A stretch of DNA of 64,000 nucleotides from Micromonospora peucetia (GCF_900091625.1 NZ_FMIC01000002.1:992001-1056000); one strand, 5' to 3'. Positions 1-9,664 are shown, counted from the stretch's first letter. Translations and numbers: made by a program. Notes: generated from the letters alone by a model not told the origin.

Positions 1-374
1 GGCCCGTCGAGGCCGACGACCGGCAGGCCGGCGGTGGCGGCGGCGACCGAGAGCGGCGCGTGTCGGCCCCGGTGTACGCGGCGGCGGTCGGCCGCCCGGC
101 GCAACCGGGTGTCCAGCTTGGCGATGGCCGCGTCGAGCGCGCTGTAGAAGTCGTTCGTGCAGGCCTCCGCCCGGATCACCGGGCCACGGGAAACGCAGGT
201 GATTTCCACGCGCTGGCAGTGGTCCGCCTGGCGTGGATTGCGCTCGTGAAAAAGCTCTACATCGACACGAATAAGTTTATGGTCGTAGCGTTCGACCTTT
301 GCGAGTTTCTCCGCCACGTGCACCCGGTAGTGATCCGGCACTTCGACGTTACGGCCCTTGACCACGATGTCCAT
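1..374 (-). CDS. hpf: Ribosome hibernation promoting factor (HPF/RaiA), N-terminal part
   Basis: N-terminal 124 codons of a long-form hibernation factor; the window edge removes the rest (long forms are usually about 200-230 residues, the lost part being the dimerisation domain). The family binds idle 30S subunits and drives 70S inactivation or 100S dimer formation in stationary phase. Seen: MDIVVKGRNVEVPDHYR at the start, the strand VERYDHKLIRVDVEL and the helix ALDAAIAKLDTRLRR typical of the RaiA fold. The ATG at 374 follows AGGGAGG at good spacing. It is downstream of comF in the order also found at Rv3241c-Rv3242c of M. tuberculosis. The 248 bases up to comF hold no clear gene and presumably its own promoter. 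Confidence 0.9.
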   Translation of the reverse strand, partial: MDIVVKGRNVEVPDHYRVHVAEKLAKVERYDHKLIRVDVELFHERNPRQADHCQRVEITCVSRGPVIRAEACTNDFYSALDAAIAKLDTRLRRAADRRRVHRGRHAPLSVAAATAGLPVVGLDG

Positions 375-622
375 GTGACCTCCCTAGATCGGACGGTCGT
401 TCGTTCCGGCACCCGGTCGCGCACCCCTGGGGGAGGTCCCACTCGGCGCCGACCGGTCACTGCGGCTACGCCTCCTTCCACCGCCGGGAGCGGATGAGAG
501 ACCTCCTACCCCCGACAGGAAAACGCTAACTCCTGTTCGCCCGACAGTCACCCCCGGTCGCCGCGACGGTCAACAATTTTTCACACCTCATACACCAAAG
601 GGTGAAACGGAAACACGGACGG

Positions 623-1324
623 TTACGACCGGTGCCGTTTCTCGGTCGCGGCGAGCACCGCGGCAACCGTCGGTGACAGCCCGCTCGCGGTCAGCGCCCG
701 CCCCACCGCAGCGAGAGTGGCCCCGGTGGTCAGGATGTCGTCGAGCACCACCACCGCCCCGTCGGGCGCGGACGGGACCCGCGGGTGGACCCGGAAGGCG
801 GACTCGGCCGCCGCCGCCCGACCGGCACTGTCCAACGTCACCGAGTCGGGCCGGGGCAGGGCCCGCAACGGTCGCCGGACCCGCACCGACCAGCCCGCCC
901 GACGCAGCCGGTCCGCGCAGTGCCGGGTCAGCCGGCCGAGGTGGTCGCCGTACCGGGCACGGGCCGCCGCCGCGGTGTCCGGCACCGGCACCAGCGTCAC
1001 CGGGCGCGCCGGCCCCACCGCCGCCGCCACGACCTCGGCGAGCAGCGCCCCCAGTGGCCGGGCCAGCCCGTGCCGGCCGTGGTCCTTGTACGCCAGCAGC
1101 GCCTCCCGAAGCGGGCCGGCATACGGGCCGAGGGCGACGCAGGGCGGCAGGTCGGGCGGGGCCGGGGTGGGACGTACCGCCCGGGGCCGCAGCGCGCCCA
1201 GCGCCGCCACGCACTCCGGGCAGACGCCGTGCCGCAGCCCCGGCCGGCGTTCCCGGCAGCCGGCGCACTCCACGGGCAGCACCAGGTCGGTGAGGTCCGC
1301 CCAGAGCCCGCCGAGGTCCCGCAC
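623..1324 (-). CDS. ComF family phosphoribosyltransferase-like protein
   Basis: 233 residues, about the usual ComF length. Seen: an N-terminal zinc-knuckle-like segment (CAGCRERRPGLRHGVCPEC, about residues 20-40) followed by a type I phosphoribosyltransferase fold ending in the PRPP loop VVVLDDILTTGAT near residue 205. ComF proteins take part in DNA uptake in competent bacteria; in actinomycetes the role is unknown and purine salvage annotations are weak. GTG 1324 is chosen because it lies 5 bases after the lpqB stop, giving an mtrA-mtrB-lpqB-comF operon. An open frame continues far upstream across lpqB, but that extension is antisense-like low-complexity sequence in the wrong frame and is not part of the protein. 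Confidence 0.85.
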   Translation of the reverse strand: MRDLGGLWADLTDLVLPVECAGCRERRPGLRHGVCPECVAALGALRPRAVRPTPAPPDLPPCVALGPYAGPLREALLAYKDHGRHGLARPLGALLAEVVAAAVGPARPVTLVPVPDTAAAARARYGDHLGRLTRHCADRLRRAGWSVRVRRPLRALPRPDSVTLDSAGRAAAAESAFRVHPRVPSAPDGAVVVLDDILTTGATLAAVGRALTASGLSPTVAAVLAATEKRHRS

Positions 1325-1329
1325 GGAGA

Positions 1330-3123
1330 TCAGTAGAGGAAGAAGGGGGCGGTCGGGTTGCCGGCGCGCGCCCCGGTCGACGACGGGACCTCCTGCACCT
1401 GCTCGGGCTGGATCCGCTCGAACGGGCCGCTGCGGTACGCCACCCCGTTCGCCTCGTACATCGCAGCGCCGAGACGCCCCAGGTTCGCCGGGTACGCGGC
1501 GAGGTGGGTCACCTGGGCGCCGATCTTGTCCTCCAGCGGGCTCTCCAGGGCCCCGTCCACGCTGACCTCGTACACCGCCGGGCGGCCGACCGCGCCCCCG
1601 AGGAGCAGGGTGTTCTCGCCGTACCAGTCGACGGCCGACAGGCTGGTCAGCCGGGTGTGCAGCCGGCGGGCCGGGCCCGGGGCCACCCCCGCGCCGTCGG
1701 GGCTGAGAGCGGCGACGTAGAGCGCGCCCCCGGCGATGACGGCGATCCGGTGACCGTCCAGCGAGGCCGCCACCGCCGTCACCGCGCCCGGGACGCCCAG
1801 CGGCACCGGAGTGAGCTGGGCCTGCGCGTCGAAGCGGTGCAGGCTGCCGTCGGCGACCACCAGCCCGGCCGGCTGCTGCCCCCGGTACGTCGAGCGCAGC
1901 CAGACCGGCCGGCCCATGGCGGCGTAGCTCTTGGCGCTGCGGGCGAACACGGTCACCGAATCGATGCCGGTGCCGACAGAGAGCCGCTGGCGGTCGGCGT
2001 CGGTGACCACCAGCGCCGCCAGGATCTGGTCGTTGGCGCGGCTGAGCCCGGCCGACACCACGTTCCGGTTCGCCTTGGCGTCCAGGGGCACCGGACCGCT
2101 CGGCTCGCCGGCGTAGGCCAGCGGGTGGACGGCGCCCTCGTAGACGCAGAACCGCTGGGGGGTCTCCGTGAGCTGGTGCACCGGGCGATCCTGGCGGCGG
2201 CGTTCCAGGTCCGGGATGAACTCCTGGGACTGGTTGCGGATCTTGATCTCGAGCGGCCCGTCCAGGTCCGGCAGCGACCAGGCCAGCTGCGTGCCGAACT
2301 GCTCCAGCTGGGCCTTGCCCTCCGGCATCTCCAGGTCGACCTCCCAGCGGCCGTCCGTCCGGGTGGCGTTGTTGATCAGGCGGGTGCCGTCCGGCAACCG
2401 GCTGACCCCGGTGTTGAGCCAGGCCGAGGGGCCGGCGGTCAGCCACCTGACCACCTCGCTCACCAGCCGCTCTTCCGGCACGGCGAGGGGCAGGTAGCGC
2501 TGGTCGGGGACGAGCCTGGTGCGGTCGTTGTTCCAGAAGTAGATCGTCCGGCTCTGGTAGTACGTCCCCAGCGCCTCGACGCTGAGCAGCAGCGCGGTCG
2601 GCGGGTTCGCCACGTACAGCCCCCCGTCCGTCCGGCCCTCCTGCCCGGGCTGGCTGCGCAGCTCGAACGTGTACGTCGTGGTGCTCGTCTCCGGCGGGGC
2701 CAGCGTGCCGTCGGTACGCAACTGCCCGACCTGCTGCACGTTGAGGGTGACCTCGGTCCGGTCCGGGGCGTCGACGATCACCGGATCCTCGGTGAGCCGG
2801 ACGACGGCCAGCGCGACCTCGCTGCCCTGCTTCACCTGGAGGCGGTCGCGGTCGGTCGGCGTGATGAACTGCCGGACCCGCTGGTAGGACCGGTCCGGCT
2901 CGCCGGCCGCAGCGGAGAGGAAGTTCTTCACGAACTGCTCCGCATCGGTGCCGCTCGCGCTCCGGCTCGGGGGCTCGCGCCGGCTGCCGCTGGTCGAGCC
3001 GCCCTCCGCCGCCGGCCCCGGCCCGTCCACCCGGACCTCGGTGTTCTCCGGGATGCCGCAGCCGACCACGCCGCCCAGCAGCAGTGCGCCGCCGAGCAGG
3101 CCGGCGAGCAGCCGACACCTCAC
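1330..3123 (-). CDS. lpqB: MtrAB-associated lipoprotein LpqB
   Basis: 597 residues. Signal sequence with lipobox LGGVVGC, Cys22 being the lipidation site, then a Ser/Gly-rich linker, a GerMN-like region (about residues 60-330) and a beta-propeller-like C-terminal half with repeated strands such as VTAVAASLDGHRIAVI. LpqB is anchored outside the membrane and is known from mycobacteria and Streptomyces to act on the sensor kinase MtrB. GTG 3123 overlaps the mtrB stop by four bases (GTGA), so the pair is translationally coupled. Its position directly after mtrB is the diagnostic context. Confidence 0.93.
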   Translation of the reverse strand: MRCRLLAGLLGGALLLGGVVGCGIPENTEVRVDGPGPAAEGGSTSGSRREPPSRSASGTDAEQFVKNFLSAAAGEPDRSYQRVRQFITPTDRDRLQVKQGSEVALAVVRLTEDPVIVDAPDRTEVTLNVQQVGQLRTDGTLAPPETSTTTYTFELRSQPGQEGRTDGGLYVANPPTALLLSVEALGTYYQSRTIYFWNNDRTRLVPDQRYLPLAVPEERLVSEVVRWLTAGPSAWLNTGVSRLPDGTRLINNATRTDGRWEVDLEMPEGKAQLEQFGTQLAWSLPDLDGPLEIKIRNQSQEFIPDLERRRQDRPVHQLTETPQRFCVYEGAVHPLAYAGEPSGPVPLDAKANRNVVSAGLSRANDQILAALVVTDADRQRLSVGTGIDSVTVFARSAKSYAAMGRPVWLRSTYRGQQPAGLVVADGSLHRFDAQAQLTPVPLGVPGAVTAVAASLDGHRIAVIAGGALYVAALSPDGAGVAPGPARRLHTRLTSLSAVDWYGENTLLLGGAVGRPAVYEVSVDGALESPLEDKIGAQVTHLAAYPANLGRLGAAMYEANGVAYRSGPFERIQPEQVQEVPSSTGARAGNPTAPFFLY

Positions 3124-4907
3124 GATCCCACCTCCGCGTGTCCCGCGTTGCCCGGCCGCCCCGGGCCCACGACCAGCGCGCCGTCGGTGCCCGGGCCGAT
3201 CGCGAGCGCACCCCCGCTGCCGGGCCCGATGGACAACAGCCCACCTGCCCGGGGGCCGCCGAAGGGCAGCGCGGCATCCGCCGGGACCAGCCGCAGCGGC
3301 GAGGTCGTCAACCGGTCGCCGGCCCGGGAGGGCAGGGTGAGCCGGAACTGGGCACCCTGCCCGGGCGCGCCCCAGGCCTCCAGCCAGCCGCCGTGCAGCC
3401 GGGCGTCCTCCAGGCTGATCGACAGCCCGAGCCCGGTGCCGCCGGTCTGCCGCGCCCTGGACGGGTCGGCCCGCCAGAAGCGGTTGAACACCAGCTTCTC
3501 CTCGCCCGGCTTGAGCCCCACCCCGTGGTCGCGGACGGTGACAGCCACCGCTGTGTCGTCCACCCCCAGGGTGATCAGCACCGGCTTGGCCTCACCGTGC
3601 TCGACGGCGTTGCCGACCAGGTTGCGCAACACCCGCTCCACCCGCCGGGGATCCACCTCGGCGATCACCGGCGTGCCGGGGACGTCCAGCTCGATTGCCA
3701 CCCCGACGCGCTCGGCGAGGCAGGACAGCCGGTCGGCCACCCGGTGCACGATCGGCACCAGGTCGGTCGGCTCGGAATCCAGCATGGCGAAACCGGCGTC
3801 GAAGCGGCTGATCTCCAGCAGGTCGGTCAGCAGTTCCTCGAAGCGGTCCAGCTCGGCCTGGAGCAGCTCCGCGCTGCGCGCCACCGCCGGGTCGAACTCG
3901 TCCCGCTCGGCGAAGATCAGGTCGGCGGCCATCCGGACCGTGGTCAGCGGGGTGCGCAGCTCGTGCGAGACGTCGGAGGTGAAGCGGCGTTGCAGCCGGG
4001 ACATCTCCTCCAGCCGCAGGATCTGCCGTTGCAGGTTGGTCGCCATCTGGTTGAACGACGCCGCGAGCAGGGCGAGGTCGTCCTCGCCGTTGACCACCAT
4101 CCGCTGGTCGAGCAGGCCGGCGGAGAGCCGCTGGGCGGTGCGGGCGGCCACCCGCACCGGGGTCACCACCAGCCGGGTGACCAGGCCGGCGAGCAGGGCG
4201 AGCAGGAGCACCAGGGCCGCCCCGGTGGCGACCACCGTCGCGCGGGCGTCGGCGGCCGTGGTGTCCTGCCGGGTCAGCGGCACGAGGTAGTAGAGCTCCA
4301 CCTGACCGAACTTGGTGGGCACGGGCGAGCCGTAGACCAGGTACTTCGTGCGTTCCTCGCCCAGCCGGCCGGTGCGGATCTGGCTGGCGACCTTGCCCCC
4401 GGCAACCGTGGCGCGCAGCTCACGGCTGATCAGCGGCCGGAAGTTGACCGCGGGCGAGGACCGGGGCTGGATGACGCCGGTGTGGCTGTCGGCGGTGAGC
4501 GCCACGATCACGCCGGTGGTCTGCTGCGGGTCGCCGCCGGCGAGGTAGTTGACCGTGCCGTCGACGGTCGCCTGGAACTGCCCCTCCTGCGGCTGGTTGT
4601 AGAGGCCGAACTGCTTCACCGCGTACGCCACGCCGCTGTCCAGCCGCACCCGTACGTCGGTCTCGGCGTTCTCCACCAGGATGCCGGTGATCTTGTCGGC
4701 GATCAGGTAGGCGAAGCCGCCCACCAGCAGGCTGGACGCGACCAGTGTGATGGTCACCACCCGCAGCTGGAGCGACCGCCGCCAGGCCTGGCGCAGCCTG
4801 GCGAGCAGGCCCGCCACCCGCCCGCTCACGCCACGCCACAACTCCCGCACGGCGACCCGCCGGCGCGCGGCGGCCGGCGGGGGGTCCGGGATCGGGGAGG
4901 TGGCCAC
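3120..4907 (-). CDS. mtrB: Sensor histidine kinase MtrB
   Basis: 595 residues. Two membrane segments (about residues 50-75 and 215-240) flank an extracytoplasmic sensor domain; then HAMP, HisKA with the phospho-accepting His315 in VSHELRTPL, and HATPase with NLVGNAVEH and GGTGLGLSIS boxes. It phosphorylates MtrA and in actinobacteria controls cell division, cell wall and osmotic-stress genes. The C-terminal tail of about 45 residues is Gly/Pro-rich with repeats of the type IGPGSGGALAIGPG, unusual for the family. Start is GTG 4907, 12 bases after the mtrA stop. Confidence 0.95.
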   Translation of the reverse strand: MATSPIPDPPPAAARRRVAVRELWRGVSGRVAGLLARLRQAWRRSLQLRVVTITLVASSLLVGGFAYLIADKITGILVENAETDVRVRLDSGVAYAVKQFGLYNQPQEGQFQATVDGTVNYLAGGDPQQTTGVIVALTADSHTGVIQPRSSPAVNFRPLISRELRATVAGGKVASQIRTGRLGEERTKYLVYGSPVPTKFGQVELYYLVPLTRQDTTAADARATVVATGAALVLLLALLAGLVTRLVVTPVRVAARTAQRLSAGLLDQRMVVNGEDDLALLAASFNQMATNLQRQILRLEEMSRLQRRFTSDVSHELRTPLTTVRMAADLIFAERDEFDPAVARSAELLQAELDRFEELLTDLLEISRFDAGFAMLDSEPTDLVPIVHRVADRLSCLAERVGVAIELDVPGTPVIAEVDPRRVERVLRNLVGNAVEHGEAKPVLITLGVDDTAVAVTVRDHGVGLKPGEEKLVFNRFWRADPSRARQTGGTGLGLSISLEDARLHGGWLEAWGAPGQGAQFRLTLPSRAGDRLTTSPLRLVPADAALPFGGPRAGGLLSIGPGSGGALAIGPGTDGALVVGPGRPGNAGHAEVGS

Positions 4908-4919
4908 AGTGTGACCAGG

Positions 4920-5609
4920 CTATCCGGTGCCCGCCTTGTAGCCCACGCCCCGCACGGTGAGGATGATTTCCGGCCGTTCCGGATCCGGCTCGATCTTGGC
5001 CCTCAGCCGCTGCACGTGCACGTTGACCAGCCGGGTGTCCGCCGCGTGCCGGTAGCCCCAGACCTGCTCCAGCAGCACCTCGCGGGTGAAGACCTGGCGC
5101 GGCTTGCGGGCGAGCGCGACCAGCAGGTCGAACTCCAGCGGCGTCAGCTTCACCTCCTCGCCGTTGCGGCTGACGGTGTGCGCCGGCACGTCGATGGTGA
5201 TCTGGTTGCCGGGCGGCCCGATGGTCAGCATCTCGGGGGCGACGTCCTCGCCGCGACGCAGCCGCGCCCGCATCCGGGCGACCAACTCCTTGGGCTTGAA
5301 CGGCTTGACCACGTAGTCGTCGGCCCCGGACTCCAGGCCGAGGACCACGTCGACGGTGTCGCTCTTGGCGGTCAGCATGACGATCGGCACGCCCGACTCG
5401 GCCCGGATCGACCGCGCCACGTCGATGCCGCTCATGCCCGGGAGCATGAGGTCGAGCAGGACGATGTCGGGGCGGTTCTCGCGGAACGCGGCCAGCGCCC
5501 GCTCCCCGTCGGCGACGAAGGAGGGCAGGAACCCCTCACTGCGCAGGACGATGCCGAGCATCTCGGCAAGCGCAGGGTCGTCGTCGACCACCAGTACCCG
5601 GGCTCTCAT
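4920..5609 (-). CDS. mtrA: Response regulator MtrA
   Basis: 229 residues, essentially the length of M. tuberculosis MtrA. Receiver domain with acidic pair VVDDD, phosphorylation site Asp53 in LLDLMLPG and switch lysine in VKPFKPKEL; then an OmpR-type winged helix ending LRAKIEPDPERPEIILTVRGVGYK. The ATG at 5609 begins at the start of the receiver domain; the frame stays open for about 40 further codons, but nothing there resembles the family. The 200 bases up to the divergent gene at 5810 must contain the mtrA promoter; no consensus could be assigned. Confidence 0.95.
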   Translation of the reverse strand: MRARVLVVDDDPALAEMLGIVLRSEGFLPSFVADGERALAAFRENRPDIVLLDLMLPGMSGIDVARSIRAESGVPIVMLTAKSDTVDVVLGLESGADDYVVKPFKPKELVARMRARLRRGEDVAPEMLTIGPPGNQITIDVPAHTVSRNGEEVKLTPLEFDLLVALARKPRQVFTREVLLEQVWGYRHAADTRLVNVHVQRLRAKIEPDPERPEIILTVRGVGYKAGTG

Positions 5610-5809
5610 GGGGTTAATGTTTCCATCCCCTTCAGTATCTGTGGGATCCGCGTCACCCGGCACGGTACTGCCGTGGGACGTCGCCGCCCAGCAACCGGTG
5701 CCCGGCGTCGCCGCCCCGACGTGCGGGTCCACCCGATTGGAGCGGGCGTGTCACCATGATCCCCGGGTGCGCCGCCACGCGCCACCGCCGCCCGTCCCCA
5801 GGAGTACGC

Positions 5810-6652
5810 GTGCCCGACGCCGGCCCGATCGCCGTGCTCCCGCGCCGCCCCCTCACGGTCGGCGAGCTGCTGGACTCCGCGGTCCTGCTGCTGCGCGGCC
5901 AGGCCCGGGTGCTGATACCGGTCGCCCTCGTGCTGGCCGTGGCAGAGCAACTCCTGCTGTACCCGCTGCGGCTCGCCGCCGGCACGACACCGCCCGTCTG
6001 GTTCCTGGAATTCGGGCGGTTCGGCGCGTACTGGCTGCTGCTGGCGGTTGGCGCGGCGATCGAGGCGGTGATCATCCTGCTGCTCGGCAATCCGGCCGCC
6101 CGGGCCGCCGGGGCCGCGCTGTTCGGCCGCGCGGCCGGCCTCCGGGAGCTGCTCCGCCCGGCCGGCGCCCGCTGGGGCGCCACCGCGCTGCTCGCCGCCC
6201 TGGTCGGCGCGGTGATGTGCGGGTTCGCGCTGTTCGGGCCGGTGTGGCTCGTCGGCTTCGGCCTGCTCGGTGCGGTGGCGCCAGCGCTGGTCGTCGACCG
6301 GGTACACCCGCTGCGCGCCCCGCTGCGCGCTGCCGTGCTGGCCCTCCGGGCCGGCGGCCGGGCCACCTGGATCCGGCTGCTCGGCTACCTGGTCTGGTGG
6401 ATCGTCCGCCTCGGCCTGGGCATCGGCGTCTACCTCGGGCTGGACTCGTTCGACCTGGTCGACCGGGCCTGGGCCGGGTGGCTGTCGCTGGCGGTCTGGG
6501 CGGGCGTGAACAGCGTCGCCTACCCGGCCCTGGCCTGCCTGGACGCGGTGCTGCACCTGGAGACCCGGATGCGTACCGAGGGACTGGACATCCGGCTCTC
6601 CCGGGCCCGGGCGGGCGCGCCGGAGACCGTCCTACTGGCGGCCGGGCGATGA
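5810..6652 (+). CDS. Multi-pass membrane protein of the DUF4129/MoxR operon
   Basis: 280 residues with several hydrophobic segments (from about residues 30, 65, 130, 190 and 230) and no enzymatic motif I can name. The N-terminus PLTVGELLDSAVLLLRGQ resembles the opening of actinobacterial proteins annotated as glycerophosphodiester-phosphodiesterase-type membrane domain proteins, without catalytic residues. GTG 5810 is preferred over an upstream ATG (5756) because AGGAG stands five bases before it. The stop overlaps the next start (ATGA), making it first gene of a five-gene coupled operon with MoxR and DUF58, so a role in envelope or secretion stress is inferred. Confidence 0.7.
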   Translation: MPDAGPIAVLPRRPLTVGELLDSAVLLLRGQARVLIPVALVLAVAEQLLLYPLRLAAGTTPPVWFLEFGRFGAYWLLLAVGAAIEAVIILLLGNPAARAAGAALFGRAAGLRELLRPAGARWGATALLAALVGAVMCGFALFGPVWLVGFGLLGAVAPALVVDRVHPLRAPLRAAVLALRAGGRATWIRLLGYLVWWIVRLGLGIGVYLGLDSFDLVDRAWAGWLSLAVWAGVNSVAYPALACLDAVLHLETRMRTEGLDIRLSRARAGAPETVLLAAGR

Positions 6653-7227
6653 GTTTCAGCCGGTGGTGGACCGAGACCACGGCCGCGCTCGGCGACCAGG
6701 TGCCACTGCCCCTGGTCGCGCTGCTGCTGGTGCTCGCCGCGGTGCTGGTCGCGGCCGGCTGGTACACGTTCCCGGCCTGGATCCCCCGGCGGCTGCCCCG
6801 ACTGACCCGACTGCGCCGACGCAGCCGGAAGAGCCCGCCGCCGGGCGGCACGCCGGCCGTACCCGATCCCCGCGAGCCGGAGCCGGAGCTGCCGGCCGCC
6901 GCGTACGTCTCCCTCGCGGACCGGTTCGCCGCCGAGGGCCGGTACGCCGAAGCCGTCCGGGAGCGGCTGCGCGCGATGGTCAGGGAGCTGACCGCCCGCC
7001 GGGTGGTGCAGCCGCGGCCCGGCATGACCGTCGTCGAACTGGTGCGGGCCGCGACGGACACCCAGCCGCAGGTCGGCCCGCCGCTGACCGCCGCCGGGGC
7101 GATCTTCTCCGAGCTCTGGTACGGCCAGCGCCCCGCCTCCGTCGAGCACGACCGCCGGATGCGGGAGCACGCCGCCGACCTGGACCGGGTGCTGACCGGC
7201 CGACCCGAGGACGGGCCACGCCCATGA
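6649..7227 (+). CDS. DUF4129 domain membrane protein
   Basis: 192 residues. One membrane helix (about 20-42), a basic Arg-rich stretch (residues 45-65), a Pro-rich linker, then a cytosolic helical domain with ADRFAAEGRYAEAVRERLRAM and GAIFSELWYGQRP, the pattern of DUF4129, a family that typically sits in DUF58/MoxR operons and transglutaminase-like proteins. Start and stop both overlap their neighbours by ATGA, indicating translational coupling. Biochemical function unknown. Confidence 0.8.
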   Translation: MSFSRWWTETTAALGDQVPLPLVALLLVLAAVLVAAGWYTFPAWIPRRLPRLTRLRRRSRKSPPPGGTPAVPDPREPEPELPAAAYVSLADRFAAEGRYAEAVRERLRAMVRELTARRVVQPRPGMTVVELVRAATDTQPQVGPPLTAAGAIFSELWYGQRPASVEHDRRMREHAADLDRVLTGRPEDGPRP

Positions 7228-8675
7228 GCGCACAGGTCACCACGGCCCCGCCGGTTCGGCGGGCGGACGTCACCGGACGGCGACGGCGCCGCCGACACCG
7301 GCTGCTGATCCCGCTGGGCCTGGCCGCACTGCTGCTGACCACCACCCTGGTCACCCACGCGGTCGACCAGCCCGACCCCGGCGACCGGGGGTTCCTCTCT
7401 CCGGTCGCGACCGGGGACGACGGCGGCAGCCGGCTCGCCGACGCGCTGCGCGAACGGGGCGTCACCGTGCAGCGGGAGACGGACACGCTGCGCGCGTTGC
7501 TGGCCGCCCGCAGCCCGGCGGCCACCCTCTTCGTACCGGCGCCGGCGCTGCTGCACCCGGACACGGTCGGCGCGTTGGACTCGCTGCCCTCGGCCACCAG
7601 GCTGGTGCTGGTGGACCCGCCGCGCCGGGTGCTGGCGGCGGTCGGGCTGCCGATGGAGCCGGCCGGCCGGCGGTGGGCCGCGCAGGCGGTGGGGCCGGAC
7701 GCGCGGGGCCTGCCCTGCCCGTTGCCCGAGCTGCGCCAGCTCGGCCGGGTGGCGGTCGGGCTGCAACGCTACGCGGTCGCCCCGGGCGGGTCGGCGCCCG
7801 ACCGGTTCTGCTTCGCCGACGGGCTCGCCCTGCTGCCCCGGTTCCCCGAGAGCACGGTGCTGGTGGGCGCCAGCGATCCGTTCCGCAACGACCGGATCGA
7901 CGAGTGGGACAACCGGGCGTTCGCCACCGCGCTGCTCGGCGGCTCCGGCCGGGTGGTGTGGCTCGACCTGGACGGGCCTGAACCCCCGCCGACCTTCGGC
8001 AACGGCAGCAGCGGCAGCCCGTCCTGGTCGCCCACGCCGGGCGGCTCCACCGGGAACGGCGGACCGGGCAGCGGCACCGGCGACGGCAACCCCGGCCGCC
8101 CGGGCGGGAACGCCGACGACGGGAGCCCTGGCGGCGAGAGCGACGGCGAGGATGAGGGCGACTCCCAGGCCGGCGGGTCCGACCCGCCGAACCCGCTCTG
8201 GTCGGCCTTCCCCAGCTGGCTGTGGGCGTTGCTGGCCCAGCTCGCCGTGGCCGCCCTGCTGGCCGCGCTCTGGCGGGCCCGCCGGCTCGGCCCACCGACG
8301 CCGGAACCGCTGCCCGTCACGGTCCGCTCGGCGGAGACGGTGCTCGGCCGGGCCCGGCTCTACCAGAGGGCCGGCGCCCGGGACTCGGTCGCCCGTACGC
8401 TGCGCACCGCCGCCCTGGACCGCCTGACGCCCCGGCTGCACCTGCCACCGACCGCGCCACCGACCGACGTGGCCGCCGCGGTCGCCGCCCGCACCGGCGA
8501 CGACCCCGGGTGGACCGACGAGGTGCTGCACGGCGCCGAGCCCGAGACCGACCAGGACCTGCTGGACCTGGCCCGCGCGCTGGACCGGCTGACCCGCACC
8601 GTCGCACCACCCGCCACCGACGGGCCGCCGCCAGCCGCACCGCAACCGCACCGAGCCGAAGGAGACCCCCGGTGA
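7224..8675 (+). CDS. DUF4350 domain membrane protein
   Basis: 483 residues. A TM helix after a very basic N-terminus (about residues 28-48), an extracytoplasmic DUF4350-type domain (GSRLADALRERGVTVQRETD and following), a long Gly/Ser/Asp-rich linker (about residues 256-322), a second TM helix (about 328-351) and a cytosolic tail with ARLYQRAGARDSVARTLR. The family is found beside MoxR and DUF58 genes and resembles a degenerate glutamine-amidotransferase-like fold; no catalytic activity is established. The flexible linker suggests a two-anchor protein with an extended periplasmic-side spacer. Confidence 0.8.
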   Translation: MSAQVTTAPPVRRADVTGRRRRRRHRLLIPLGLAALLLTTTLVTHAVDQPDPGDRGFLSPVATGDDGGSRLADALRERGVTVQRETDTLRALLAARSPAATLFVPAPALLHPDTVGALDSLPSATRLVLVDPPRRVLAAVGLPMEPAGRRWAAQAVGPDARGLPCPLPELRQLGRVAVGLQRYAVAPGGSAPDRFCFADGLALLPRFPESTVLVGASDPFRNDRIDEWDNRAFATALLGGSGRVVWLDLDGPEPPPTFGNGSSGSPSWSPTPGGSTGNGGPGSGTGDGNPGRPGGNADDGSPGGESDGEDEGDSQAGGSDPPNPLWSAFPSWLWALLAQLAVAALLAALWRARRLGPPTPEPLPVTVRSAETVLGRARLYQRAGARDSVARTLRTAALDRLTPRLHLPPTAPPTDVAAAVAARTGDDPGWTDEVLHGAEPETDQDLLDLARALDRLTRTVAPPATDGPPPAAPQPHRAEGDPR

Positions 8676-9664
8676 CCCGACCCGCCGGAACCGCCGAGCC
8701 GCCGACCATCGACGCCGTCGACCCGCGCGCCGCCCTGCACCGGCTGCGCGCCGAGGTCGCCAAGGCGGTCGTCGGGCAGGACGCGGTCGTCACCGGCCTG
8801 GTGATCGCCCTGCTCTGTCGCGGGCACGTGCTGCTGGAGGGCGTGCCGGGCGTGGCCAAGACCCTGCTGATCCGCACCGTGGCCACCGCCCTCGACCTGG
8901 GATCCAAGCGGGTGCAGTTCACCCCGGACCTGATGCCGGGCGACGTCACCGGATCGCTGATCTTCGACCCGCACACCGCCGCCTTCACCTTCCGCGAGGG
9001 GCCGGTCTTCACCAACCTGCTGCTCGCCGACGAGATCAACCGGACGCCACCGAAGACCCAGTCGGCGCTGCTGGAGGTGATGGAGGAGCGGCAGGTCTCG
9101 GTGGAGGGCGACCGGCGGCCACTGCCCGACCCGTTCATCGTCGCCGCCACCCAGAACCCGATCGAGCACGAGGGCACCTACCCGCTGCCGGAGGCGCAGC
9201 TCGACCGGTTCCTGCTCAAGCTCACCGTGCCGCTGCCCAACCGGGACGAGGAGCTGGGCGTGCTCCGCGCGCACCATGCCGGCTTCGACCCACGGGACCT
9301 GGCCGCCGCAGGCGTACGGCCGGTGGCCAACGCGGCCGACCTGGCGGCGGCCCGGGCGGCGGTCGGCCGGGTGCACGTGGCCGAGCCGCTCTTCGGCTAC
9401 ATCGTGGACCTGTGCCGGGCCACCCGCAACACCCCGGCGCTGGAGCTGGGCGCCTCGCCCCGGGGCACCACCGCGCTGCTCAACACGGCCAAGGCATGGG
9501 CCTGGCTGGCCGGCCGCGACCACGTCGTACCGGACGACGTGAAGGCGGTCGCCCGGCCGACGCTGCGGCACCGGCTGCGGCTGCGCCCCGAGCTGGAACT
9601 GGAGGGCGTCGGCGTGGAGGCGGTGCTGGACACGGTGCTCGCCACCGTGCCGGCGCCGCGATGA
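8672..9664 (+). CDS. MoxR-type AAA+ ATPase
   Basis: 330 residues. Walker A GVPGVAKT (about residues 57-64), Walker B LLLADEINR (about 117-125), the long MoxR insert ATQNPIEHEGTYPLPEAQLDRF and a C-terminal lid domain. MoxR ATPases act as chaperones that insert cofactors or mature VWA-type partners, here presumably the DUF58 protein encoded next. GTG 8672 has AAGGAG upstream and overlaps the preceding stop (GTGA); its own stop overlaps the next ATG. Confidence 0.93.
   Translation: MTRPAGTAEPPTIDAVDPRAALHRLRAEVAKAVVGQDAVVTGLVIALLCRGHVLLEGVPGVAKTLLIRTVATALDLGSKRVQFTPDLMPGDVTGSLIFDPHTAAFTFREGPVFTNLLLADEINRTPPKTQSALLEVMEERQVSVEGDRRPLPDPFIVAATQNPIEHEGTYPLPEAQLDRFLLKLTVPLPNRDEELGVLRAHHAGFDPRDLAAAGVRPVANAADLAAARAAVGRVHVAEPLFGYIVDLCRATRNTPALELGASPRGTTALLNTAKAWAWLAGRDHVVPDDVKAVARPTLRHRLRLRPELELEGVGVEAVLDTVLATVPAPR

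Noticed and set aside
1325..3277. Very long open frames antisense to or out of frame with lpqB, mtrB and fbiC
   Set aside because: High G+C removes stop codons from all frames; the translations are Arg/Pro/Gly/Ala-rich without domains, while the opposite frame carries complete conserved proteins.
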